Of a stretch of 64,000 nt of DNA, positions 37,547-44,699 are shown piece after piece. Under the pieces are notes generated by a model that saw only the letters and a program-made list of their open reading frames with translations, was not told the origin of the DNA and searched no databases. The translations under genes were made by a program, and so were the position numbers. The stretch spans positions 559,001-623,000 of the forward strand of contig JACSYO010000075.1 in the NCBI GenBank assembly GCA_016806645.1, read 5' to 3'. This DNA is from Ophiodon elongatus (Eukaryota; Chordata; Actinopteri; Perciformes; Hexagrammidae). The number at the start of each line of letters is the position of its first letter. The stretch's first letter is position 1.

Positions 37547-40380
37547 AGGGTGAACATGAAAGTTGTCTTCTTCTTCAACTTTGGAATGATACAACAGCGA
37601 CCCCGTCTGGATTTAAAGAGGAACTGCAGCCGTCTTAACATCGTTTCATCTGCCCCTGAACCATTTACTTAAAGTACATAGACACTACATAATAACAAAA
37701 AAGAAGTGTGTGAATTAATGAATGGATACATTAATACACGTATAAGCCTCTTCCATAAACTGACATGATACTTTGTGTTTCCTAAAGAGACAAAGCCAAA
37801 ACAATTGACCATCATTTGCAGTAAGGGCAAGACTGCAAGTAACTATTGAATAATAAGGTTCAGGGGTCAGAGGTCATTCCTGAGTGCAGGAAAAATAAAC
37901 TACGACTGTTTTTTACTCCACAACAAGACAACTGTAAAGCCACACATACATAAGGATGAGCGCCACAAAAGAATGCATGAACACTGGGGTCAGTGAATCC
38001 TGGTTATAGAAACTAACTGACTGAGACTGACGTGTGTGTGTGTGTGTGTGTGTTTTACGCGTGTGTACCACATCTACTCACTCTGCAACGGGCATGCTGT
38101 CTTCTTCAGGGCTGTCGGGCCACTCGGGAGGGGGCAGGGTCATGGAGTCGTGCAGCAGCTCGGAGGGAAAGTCCTCGCCACTCTCTCCGAAGCAGGAAGT
38201 GTCCTGTTGGAACTCCTCTTGCTGGCAGGGAGAAACAGCTTCCTGCTGACACGCGGCCTCCACCTCCAGCTGCTCCTCCAGGTCTGCGTGACGGGGTGGA
38301 GAGCAAGAGATGAAGTGACTCTGCACTCTCTGTTGTGGTGCACAGTTCAACAGGTGAAGTACACAGCGCTCCATGAATGAGCCCTCTCACCATGGTAGAC
38401 GTCCAGGAGCGCTGAGCAGGAGCCCGTGCCGAAGGGGTTGAGGGCCACGCACTTGAACAGGCCGGAGTCCTCCGGGAAGGCCTCCGTGATCACCAGTGTG
38501 CACAGCTCCTCTGCACCACAACATAATTCAACAACATTTAAATATAATTCAATGAAAAGTGCACACCAGATGAACGCTGCCAGTGAAGTGCTCAAACTCA
38601 TGAACGAACGCATCGTGTTTGTGTGAACGTTTGCTTCTGGAGCCGTAAAGACTTCAGGTGTCGTGGCCCGAGAGAGGCCACAAATCCAACTACCAGTCGC
38701 CTCTCGATGAATAAAGAGAAGGCAACATTTACCGGTGATTATTTTGTCCCTTGTTCCGCACACGTCTCCTAACAAAACTGTACGCGACCGTGTGATAATT
38801 GAAGTGGAGGCTGTTTCCAAGCGGTTCCTCCTCGCTGCCACACGGAGCCGCCAGTGTGCCAAGTGGCCCCGGGTTCCCCACAGCTACAGTCCAGCTATGA
38901 CAGACGTGTGTGCAGCCGTATACTCACTGTGTGTAGAAGTAGTGTGTCTGTGAATATGTGTATTCTACATGACGTGATGTTGTTGGATTCAGTCAGCTGT
39001 TTATTCATCCCCCTCTGACAGCAATTCTGAGCACTAAACCTAAAGTATGACGTACAATATGAACTATAAGCCATTCCAACAGCTTTATAAACCCTCTTCA
39101 GCACGGGACCCCTTTAGCTGAAGCCATAGCACACATCCCCTCATCACAGGCCTGGCCGTAGTCTGGACATGAGCGGTGAGATACATGTGTTTCATGAAGG
39201 ATCACAAAGAGGTCCAAAGTTTGCAGTATTTCACAAAAACGAGACTAAAGTAGTTAAAGAGAAACCTGAGAGTAAAACACAACACTTTCCTTTCACAGCA
39301 TTATAGTAGAACCGGTACTCTACCTGGCACTGATGCAGAACTGGCCTCTGGGAAAACAAGAAGAGAGAGAAAGTAATTTCTTCATGAAGTGACCTCATCA
39401 CCATAGATACAAATCTAAGCTTTAACATCAATAATATAATGATGGAGGTGCAGCTTAAGAAAAAAGACTTTTAATTTGGTTATTGCAGCTAAAATCAGGT
39501 CCGGGTCATACCCCGCCCCCCCCCCCCCCCCCCCCTCCCCCAGCCCACTGCCAAACACGTGCTCACTCTTGCGCAGTATCCTGAAATCGTCCGAGTCCAG
39601 CACTTGCTCGTCCTCTCTGTACCACATGACCTGCAGGGGGGGGGTTCCCCTCAGCCGGCACTCCAGGACCACCAGCTGACCCTTCACCGTGGACACGTCA
39701 TGGAGGCACTGTCAGAGGGGGGGTGGGGGGGGGGGAGGAGAGAGGGAGATAGGGATAGAGGAGAGGAGAGAGAGGAGAGAGGGAGAGAGGAGAGAGGAGA
39801 GAGGAGAGAGGAGAGAGGAGAGGAGAGAGGGGAGAGAGGGAGAGAGGGAGAGAGGAGAGAGGAGAGAGGAGAGAGGGAGATGAGAGAGGGGAGAGAGGAG
39901 AGAGGGAGATGAGAGAGGGGAGAGAGGAGAGAGGAGAGATGAGAGGAGAGATGAGAGAGAGGATAGAGAGGGGAGAGAGAAGAGATGAGAGAGGAGAGGG
40001 GAGAGAAGAGAAGAGAAGAGAAGAGAGAGATGAGATGAGAGGAGAGAGGAGAGAGGAGAGGAGAGGGGAGAGAGGAGAGAGGAGAGGAGAGGGGAGAGAG
40101 GAGAGGAGGAGAGAGGAGAAGAGGAGAGAGAAGAGATGAGAGGAGAGAGGAGAGAGGAGAGAGGAGAGAGGAGAGGGGAGAGAGATGAGAGGGGGAGGGG
40201 AGAGAGGTGAGGGGCGAGAGGAGAGAGGTGAGGGGCGAGAGGAGAGAGCAGAGAGGAGAGGAGGAGAGAGGAGAGGAGGACCAGTGTTAGAGGACATAAC
40301 CATGATCAGTCATCTTTCATGGACACCATACAAACATTGTTTGGATTTTCTTCATCATTTCTGCTTTATGCAAATTCACA

Positions 40381-40454
<74 letters not shown>

Positions 40455-41185
40455 CAAAAGACACTTTGTCGTCATATAAGCATACAATAGCAGCAACAGA
40501 GAACGAGATAAGAACAAGATCATAGAAGACAATGAATAATGAAAATGTATCGCACAAGATAGATATAATAAATAATAATATGTAAAGTGTTGGGTTGTAT
40601 TAGCGTTGCACGTGCACGTAGATTAAAGTGTGTTTTACCTTGACAAAAGTAGGGGCCACTCCATTCCCTGAATACTGTTGATTGTAGATGGGACTCTGAG
40701 TCTGGAAGTGGAAAACAATACATTTAATTCAACTTGTGTTATCAGCCAATGCTAATGGTAATGCTAACTAATGGTTATGCTAATGGTCAGCCATTGTTTC
40801 ATCTGGAAGGTCAGTCCATCTCAGTCCACCTGGGATGCAGTTACCCTCTGAGGGCTGACACTTAGCGGCTGCACCAGGCTGGAGTGCCTCTGGGCGAGGA
40901 CGGTGGAGGAAGAGGAGGAGGAGGAGGAAATGGAGGAGCAGGAGGGGAGGCCCCTGGAGGAGGAGGAGGCGGAGGAGGCGGAGATGGTCAGGGACATGGT
41001 GCTGGTCTTCTTCTGCACCCTCTGGACGCTGCAGTCACACATGGACACGGGATACATATGAGGAGCGATATGATATAAACCAATATGTCCCCTTGTGTGT
41101 TCTGCTTTCTTTTTCACCTCACTTAGTACATCTGAAATATGTGGCTTGGGAAGTTTGTTATTCTAACAACAAAAAATGTTTTAAA

Positions 41186-41255
<70 letters not shown>

Positions 41256-41309
41256 CTCACTGAGTCATGTTTCAGGCGTTCCAGGAGGCGGTGGTGGAGG
41301 TGGTTCTCT
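23452..41309 (-). CDS. myot: Myotilin, long form with an N-terminal palladin-type Ig domain (5' end not found)
   Basis: Minus-strand exons: 41309-41261 (tentative), 41021-40830, 40701-40639, 39708-39567, 39347-39324, 38510-38391, 38283-38082, 31610-31382, 31215-29930, 29223-29073, 28689-28588, 27794-27757, 26913-26775, 26652-26445, 26288-26123, 25444-25311, 23594-23452. All have GT/AG junctions and every phase agrees; the last sixteen give 1,112 residues. Landmarks in order: Ser-rich segment, Ig domain, acidic segment, Pro-rich segment, FNYERPRHFIQSQ (mammalian myotilin begins FNYERPKHFIQSQ after Met), APAAYLCSVLPSQ, IQGSKDALIQDLEKKL, YEERMARRLLG, two Ig domains and the C-terminus LYESEEL. 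No Ig domain lies between RRLLG and the last pair, unlike palladin and myopalladin. Myotilin is a Z-disc protein that binds alpha-actinin, filamin C and actin. A palladin-family paralogue is the alternative; the tail and RFCRIDFK favour myotilin. Confidence 0.85.
23595..25310 (-). other. myot last intron
   Basis: It contains a (CA)n tract with CG interruptions at 24084-24180 and a 72-bp (CA)n at 25224-25299 that begins just after the donor. Otherwise it is unremarkable. Open frames across these tracts are repeat artefacts. Confidence 0.6.
25311..26913 (-). CDS. myot: myot C-terminal tandem Ig domains (4 exons)
   Basis: The first domain is AIQEKCYAPRFLQTP, EEGRFCRIDFKV, PTPDVCWYLDGK, VYECVARNRAGEG, with both cysteines. 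The second is RPPTFILKMSN, EGDTVRLECKV, PPPQLYWKKD, SLYQDGSGR and DAGWYTLSAINEAG, where the F-strand cysteine is Thr, as in other family members. In myotilin these I-set domains bind filamin C, FATZ and actin and mediate dimerisation. Exon junction phases 2, 0, 1, 2 and 1 are all consistent. Confidence 0.9.
25445..26122 (-). other. myot intron between the last two Ig exons
   Basis: Next to the acceptor lies a short tandem repeat, a 13-bp unit CTATTAGCACAAG in about 3.7 copies at 25463-25511. Nothing else is recognised. Confidence 0.5.
27288..27521. repeat. MITE in a myot intron
   Basis: The ends are diverged inverted copies: TTCACCCCTAAATCCCC at the left against AGGTTGCGCTGTCCCTTTAA at the right. 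An inner pair is clearer (GCTATTTATTAATCTAGAC against GTCTAGATTGATAAATATC, and TATTCTTCTCAC against AGAGGAAGAATGTG). This is a common fish dispersed repeat in style. The class is unknown. Confidence 0.5.
27757..29223 (-). CDS. myot: myot helical segment and linker (3 exons)
   Basis: Exon 29223-29073 encodes PKPILKK and DIQGSKDALIQDLEKKLRSK. Exon 28689-28588 encodes KLSYEERMARRLLGPDNAN. The 38-nt exon 27794-27757 encodes PDSPEGRHTGGL. These are the conserved helical signature (QGSK.A.IQDLE.KL, YEE.MARRLLG) shared by myotilin, palladin and myopalladin just before the C-terminal Ig domains. The donor of the first exon opens directly into about 150 bp of (GT)n. Confidence 0.85.
28011..28252. repeat. 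(GT)n and (CA)n microsatellites in opposite orientation
   Basis: A pure (GT)n run occupies 28011-28083 and an interrupted (CA)n/(CGCA)n run 28170-28252, in the myot intron after the YEERMARRLLG exon. The two could pair as an intronic hairpin. Confidence 0.8.
28848..29072. repeat. Long (CA)n microsatellite abutting a myot splice donor
   Basis: About 150 bp of (CA)n with a few CAGACA and CATACA interruptions (28923-29072) lies against the exon ending at 29073. On the coding strand the intron therefore begins CAG|GTGTGTGTGT. A shorter TG run is at 28848-28875. Confidence 0.85.
29224..29929 (-). other. myot intron
   Basis: AT-rich intron sequence between the 29073-29223 and 29930-31215 exons. 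I see nothing else in it. Confidence 0.5.
29930..31610 (-). CDS. myot: myot Pro/Ser/Gln-rich exons with the myotilin-type start motif and a Gln/His repeat
   Basis: Exon 31610-31382 has seven consecutive prolines and PKLFSPTKISFT. The 1,286-nt exon 31215-29930 has NLSDLPTFTPSVFPPSAF and then FNYERPRHFIQSQ, the block where mammalian myotilin begins. It continues into a Ser/Gln segment, a roughly 110-residue alternating X-Gln/X-His repeat (30850-30519), a Ser/Pro/Ala-rich stretch, and APAAYLCSVLPSQ, which matches the alpha-actinin-binding FLSALLPSQ motif of palladin and the FLSSILPSQ of myotilin. The exon is far longer than the mammalian counterpart, largely because of the repeat and Ser/Pro expansion. 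Confidence 0.85.
30519..30850 (-). repeat. In-frame hexanucleotide repeat coding for alternating Gln/His
   Basis: On the coding strand the block is built of hexamers such as CCCAGG, CCCATA and CCCAGA, giving dipeptides AQ, VQ, TQ, AH and TH. Nearly every second residue is Gln or His, and the partner residues are Ala, Thr, Val, Ile or His. Because the period is six, the other frames and the opposite strand also stay open, which creates artefactual Trp/Leu/Gly-rich frames on the plus strand. Copy number is likely variable between individuals. Confidence 0.85.
31700..32890. repeat. Dispersed repeat remnant containing a 27-bp minisatellite
   Basis: The flanks TTGCAAAGGGTTGG, TTTATGGAAATATTCCAAG on the left and TTAATTCCCATAGAAAGTTT, GAATATTCCAAGG on the right recall a common fish repeat. 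Between them 32062-32792 is a tandem array with period 27 bp (core TATAGGTTTGTTTCTATC), about 27 copies, very homogeneous, with a few 32-bp variants containing TGTCATG. A 27-bp period keeps a frame open (CYRFVSICL repeated), which is an artefact. The left part carries an unrecognised 108-codon frame (31688-32011). Confidence 0.7.
32891..34440 (-). other. myot large intron, middle part
   Basis: AT-rich sequence without recognisable exons, RNA genes or transposon ends. Confidence 0.45.
34495..34766 (+). repeat. LINE 3' fragment followed by (GT)n
   Basis: The phrases GGTTTAGGGTTGTGGAGGGC, GGAGAATCTTGAACTGGATT and TGGGGAGCCAGTGGAGG are ones I associate with the 3' part of a common fish LINE. They are followed by a (GT)n run at 34690-34766. 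The family is not certain. Confidence 0.4.
35791..36000 (+). other. Unrecognised open frame in the myot large intron
   Basis: A frame begins ATG after GACGCC and reads SALHIRDEITALDSS then KDALAELQSNARDAES. Its composition looks protein-like rather than repeat-derived, and it stays open only until the minisatellite at 36035. I recognise no family. It could be a fragment of a processed pseudogene or of an unknown element. Confidence 0.2.
35972..36218. repeat. 63-bp direct duplication flanking a second copy of the 27-bp minisatellite
   Basis: The segment TTAAGTATCATCCGTGGTAC ... GGTGGTGTCGT at 35972-36034 recurs at 36156-36218 with one mismatch. Between the copies (36035-36155) lie about four units of the same 27-bp minisatellite found at 32062-32792. 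The layout is duplication, array, duplication. Confidence 0.85.
36290..37350 (-). promoter_or_regulatory. CpG-rich segment with a candidate internal first exon of myot
   Basis: Composition rises in GC and CpG relative to the surrounding intron (for example TCGCGCTGGGTCC, GTGTCGCGCGGGTCC). On the minus strand 37150-37076 ends GAAGCGAG followed by GTAAGA, a strong splice donor, and has no obvious acceptor, as expected of a first, untranslated exon. Spliced to 31610 or 31215 it would give a shorter transcript that starts near the FNYERPRHFIQSQ block, like mammalian myotilin. This is inference from composition and one splice site. Confidence 0.35.
37487..37548. repeat. (GAAA)n microsatellite
   Basis: About fifteen GAAA units in the myot large intron. 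Open frames across it are artefacts. Confidence 0.9.
38082..38283 (-). CDS. myot: myot acidic exon
   Basis: This 202-nt exon follows the N-terminal Ig domain (phase 1 in, phase 2 out) and encodes a Glu/Asp-rich, probably disordered linker containing LEEQLEVEAACQQEA and PPPEWPDSPEEDSMPVA. It joins to the Pro-rich exon 31610-31382 across a 6.5 kb intron. The donor is followed at once by a short (CA)n run. Confidence 0.75.
38391..41021 (-). CDS. myot: myot N-terminal part: Ser-rich segment and palladin-type Ig domain (5 exons)
   Basis: Exon 41021-40830 (64 codons) starts RVQKKTSTMSLTIS, like the AQKKTTSVSLTIG segment of palladin, then a run of eight serines and LVQPLSVSPQRV (palladin has VIQPLSVPVQQV). 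The Ig domain spans 40701-40639 (APTFVK), 39708-39567 (KGQLVVLEC, PPLQVMWYRED, DFRILRK), a 24-nt microexon 39347-39324 and 38510-38391 (EELCTLVITEAFPEDSG, FKC). Both disulphide cysteines are present. In known mammalian myotilin this region is absent; in palladin and myopalladin it is the second Ig domain. Exon 41309-41261 (16 codons, RLLERLKHDS) fits the phase upstream but has no independent support. Confidence 0.8.
39720..40280. repeat. 560-bp purine-only (GAGAGGA)n tract
   Basis: An almost uninterrupted G/A tract (T appears only in scattered GAGATGAGAG units). On the myot coding strand it is an equally long polypyrimidine tract that ends at the CTGACAG acceptor of the exon at 39708. A 25-bp C run lies on the other side of the same exon (39516-39540). 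Confidence 0.9.
40381..40450. repeat. (AT)n microsatellite
   Basis: Seventy bases of alternating TA in the myot intron upstream of the 39708 exon. Confidence 0.95.
41191..41254. repeat. (TG)n microsatellite beside the tentative first myot exon
   Basis: The TG run ends six bases from the donor of exon 41309-41261, so on the coding strand the intron begins GTGAGTCACACACA. Confidence 0.9.
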
Positions 41310-42763
41310 CTGCAGAGACAGAAGCAGAGACAGGTTACTCTCTCCTCCCTCAGCTTTCATCACAGTGCTGCCGCCGACTCACAGCTGTGACTGTGTTCAG
41401 CTGTGTGCACACTAAGTAGAGTCAGGAGAGCGTGCACGCTCAGCTAAAGCCCTCCTTGGACACTAACACTTTTATTTTGTTCTGTTAACTGCAGAGATGT
41501 TGGGACATGGCAGCTACATGAGCCCGGGGTTTTCTGCACACACAAATACAGATGAATAAATACTGCCGAAGCCCCCTTGATGCCCCCTACTGGCTGACAT
41601 TAGATGACATGTCTGTATGAGCAGCAGGTAGACCCTGACAAAGAGCACATGTGAGCTGCAGGGGAAAACACCTACAGTGTGCCTTCAGCTTAATAGTAAA
41701 GCCGTCCAGTGCAACACCAGATAGCAGCCTTATGGGTAGCATAGAGTTGAAATGTCAACAAAAAACCCCAGAAAAGTTAAACATTTTAAGGTTCACAAAG
41801 GTCTGATTTACTGCAGGACTGCTGTATTGGATTGTTCAGGTCACTGTATATTTGTATATATCAATAGAAGAGAGAAGAGCTCTAATTCAAGTTTTCTTTG
41901 CAGAGTAATAACTTTCTCTGCAAAGAAATAACCCAACGACTTATGTGCATGCACAAATATGAAATATATAAGCGAGATGCAAATCTATATATTCTATGGC
42001 TGTTAGATATATTGTTGACAAAAGGCCAGTGGAACCCAGTGGAAGCGCTGAAAGGCTAAATGCTGTGTGAAAACTTTATACAGGGCATGTTTGTAGATTT
42101 AATGGTGAACAGCAAACTAAAAGAACTAGGAAAGACTAGCGTGCATGTACTCTATGTAGTACCTTTGTGTATTCTGTAGTAGCCTTCTAAAAAAGGCTGA
42201 CATGAAGCAATGTGGTTAATTGATTGACACATTATGTTGAGATTACCTGCGATTAATACACCAGCAGTGTGAATTTGAACAATATGCCGAAATCTGAAGA
42301 ATGCACAATTACAGTTTCCTCCTCCTGTACCTGTCCATCATTAAAATGAATGCAGCGCTAAAAAGAATCCACCAACTCCTGCTGTCACCACAGTCTGCTC
42401 CGTCTGAAGTGTGAGCGGTAGTAGATAGTCACAGTGTGTTATTCTACGATTAAATCTCTGTGGGAGGAAACACACTCCAGCAGATGTTCTAGAGGGATCA
42501 CCAGGCGCTCGGTTTCATTTCATTCTGTCATTGTATATGGAACACTAAATATTCACAAGACACAAAGGAAAAAACTAAAAACATAGATTCAATTCAACAC
42601 GGACATATGAAGACAAAACATATACAATTCAATTAAATAAATCAAATTACGAATAGCATGCACAAGTACAAGGTGCAAGGCACAGGACACAAACATTATT
42701 AAAGTCTATATTTCTGTGGTGGTTCTGATTTGACTTTTCAGCTAAAGTCTCATATCTGCAATT

Positions 42764-42856
<93 letters not shown>

Positions 42857-42869
42857 AATATGTATAATG

Positions 42870-42913
<44 letters not shown>

Positions 42914-44460
42914 CATATTATATTTTTGTATGAAGAGAGTGAAGAGCACAGTTTCCTGTTGCAGTCCTACTTATAAAATCTGTATTAAAGTAGTAAATAG
43001 TAACCATAGTAAATATGGCTGCCTTGTTATCCAAATGTCAACCAGCTTCTCTATGTATTGGTGCAACAACACGGCTAATGTGAAACGTGCACGTATCCAG
43101 CCCAACCCAGATGTGCACTTTAACACACACACACACGCACACGCACACACACACACACACACGTAATGTCCCAGTTATACCAACTTTCAGGTCAGGAGGG
43201 AGAGTGAACCATTCAAATGTAGAGTGGAATGTGTGTCGCTGACCCCTCCTGTCCACTCAGATGGGATCAGAGCTCTTCAGCACTACATGGCGGGGGCTAC
43301 CAAGGTCCCAACTGTGTTAGTTAGGATTAAGTGCCTTGCCCAAGGACATGTCGACGTGGACTGGAGGAGCCGGGGATCGTATCTGACTGAAAGACGACCC
43401 GCTCTAACTAATTAGTGACTTTGCACATTTGATCCGTGCTTTTGATCTACTTCATAAGTAAGTAAACATTTTGCAGCAGCATTTGAGCCGTGCTGTAACA
43501 TACGGGCTCTCGGCCAAGATCCCAACCCGTTGTCTGACAACCGAAGAGATCCGCTGCTCGTAAACGCCGAGGATGGGTTCAATGCAGAGGTCAAAGGTCA
43601 TGTGTGCATGGGACAAATGTAAGAAAGGTAAAGCGTGTGCATCATGGTCTCACTTTGTTCAGCAATAGTATGAGCAGAGTCTGCAGCTAATGGTTCATTT
43701 CACACCCACGACACCCCCACAGAACCCAGCCCGCGTGGGGCTTGGCCCCGGGGGCCAGAGAAGGAGCTGACGGAGGAGGCACAGGTTCAGGTTTCCAGGC
43801 TAAATTAAACTCCGCCACCTCCTGAGCACGCCAGAGACTCTCTCACCCAAGACAAATTTGTGTCCACATTAACAAGACCCACACAGCCCAGCAGCGGAGG
43901 GTAAACCTCTCCTTCACACCGGGTCTTTGACCTCCTTCGTCCACCTCGACATCCACCTCGACTAAACACCGTCTGAACCAGAGCATCACAGCCGAAGAAG
44001 AAAAAGCCGCGGCATGTGGCCGTCCAGTTTCCCCCTCAGATAATCACTCCCAGCAGGCGTGTTTGTGCGTGTGCTTTGGTCGAAGCCTCCCGTTGATAAA
44101 ACAACAGCTGCTGCTGAACCCCTAATATCAATTGTCTCTCCGTTACATAACCAAAGGATTTAGAGCAGCAGCACCAAAGCTGTACTCTCACATCCATCCG
44201 CTCTAAAGTGTAGCAGGGCAAAGCAGTAGGTGGATGGAGACATGCAGGGACTGGAGGACGGGCTCAACGACGACTTTAGTTAGTCAAGGTGCAATAAATG
44301 TTCCAATGAAAGGGTGGCTATGCGATTCAATATCAATATGTATAAAGTAGGGGAGGTCACGAGAGGCCGATTGACAAGAGAATGGACACAATGGAGGCAG
44401 CAGCAGACGAGACATCCTGACTTTTAGTCTTTAGCTGCACCGGTCAATCAGCCAACCATC
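41310..44460. other. Upstream of the known myot exons: repeats, no supported exon
   Basis: It must contain the missing 5' exon(s) of myot if the gene starts nearby, but none stands out. (CA)n(TA)n blocks lie at 42764-42911 and (CA)n at 43121-43163. At 43195-43412 a dispersed repeat carries GTGCCTTGCCCAAGGACA and CCGCTCTAACTAATTAG, phrases seen in fish tRNA-like or SINE-like repeats. 43700-44000 is moderately GC-rich without a recognisable frame. Confidence 0.4.
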
Positions 44461-44466
44461 GAAACT

Positions 44467-44686
44467 AACAGCCGAGCTAACAGCTAACATCTAACGGCTA
44501 ACAGCTAACAGCTAACAGCTAACGGCTAACAGCTAATGGCTAACAGCTAACATCTAACGGCTAACAGCTAACAGCTAACGGCTAACACCTAACAGCTAAC
44601 GGCTAATAGCTAATGGCTAACAGCTAACGGCTAACAGTTAACAGCTAACATCTAACAGCTAACGGCTAACACCTAACAGCTAACGG
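44467..44686. repeat. Minisatellite of AACAGCTAACGGCT-type units
   Basis: About thirty 7-bp units alternate AGCTAAC, GGCTAAC and ATCTAAC, often in a 14-bp higher period. The array is imperfect. Confidence 0.85.
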
Positions 44687-44699
44687 AGGTTGCATTGAC

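Noticed and set aside
39698..40303. 201-codon Ser/Leu/Pro minus frame and Arg/Glu plus frames
   Set aside because: Translation of a GA/CT simple repeat inside an intron.
23452..41309. Calling the minus-strand gene palladin or myopalladin
   Set aside because: Those proteins have an extra Ig domain between the RRLLG segment and the last two Ig domains; it is missing here, and the FNYERPRHFIQSQ block and YESEEL end match myotilin better.
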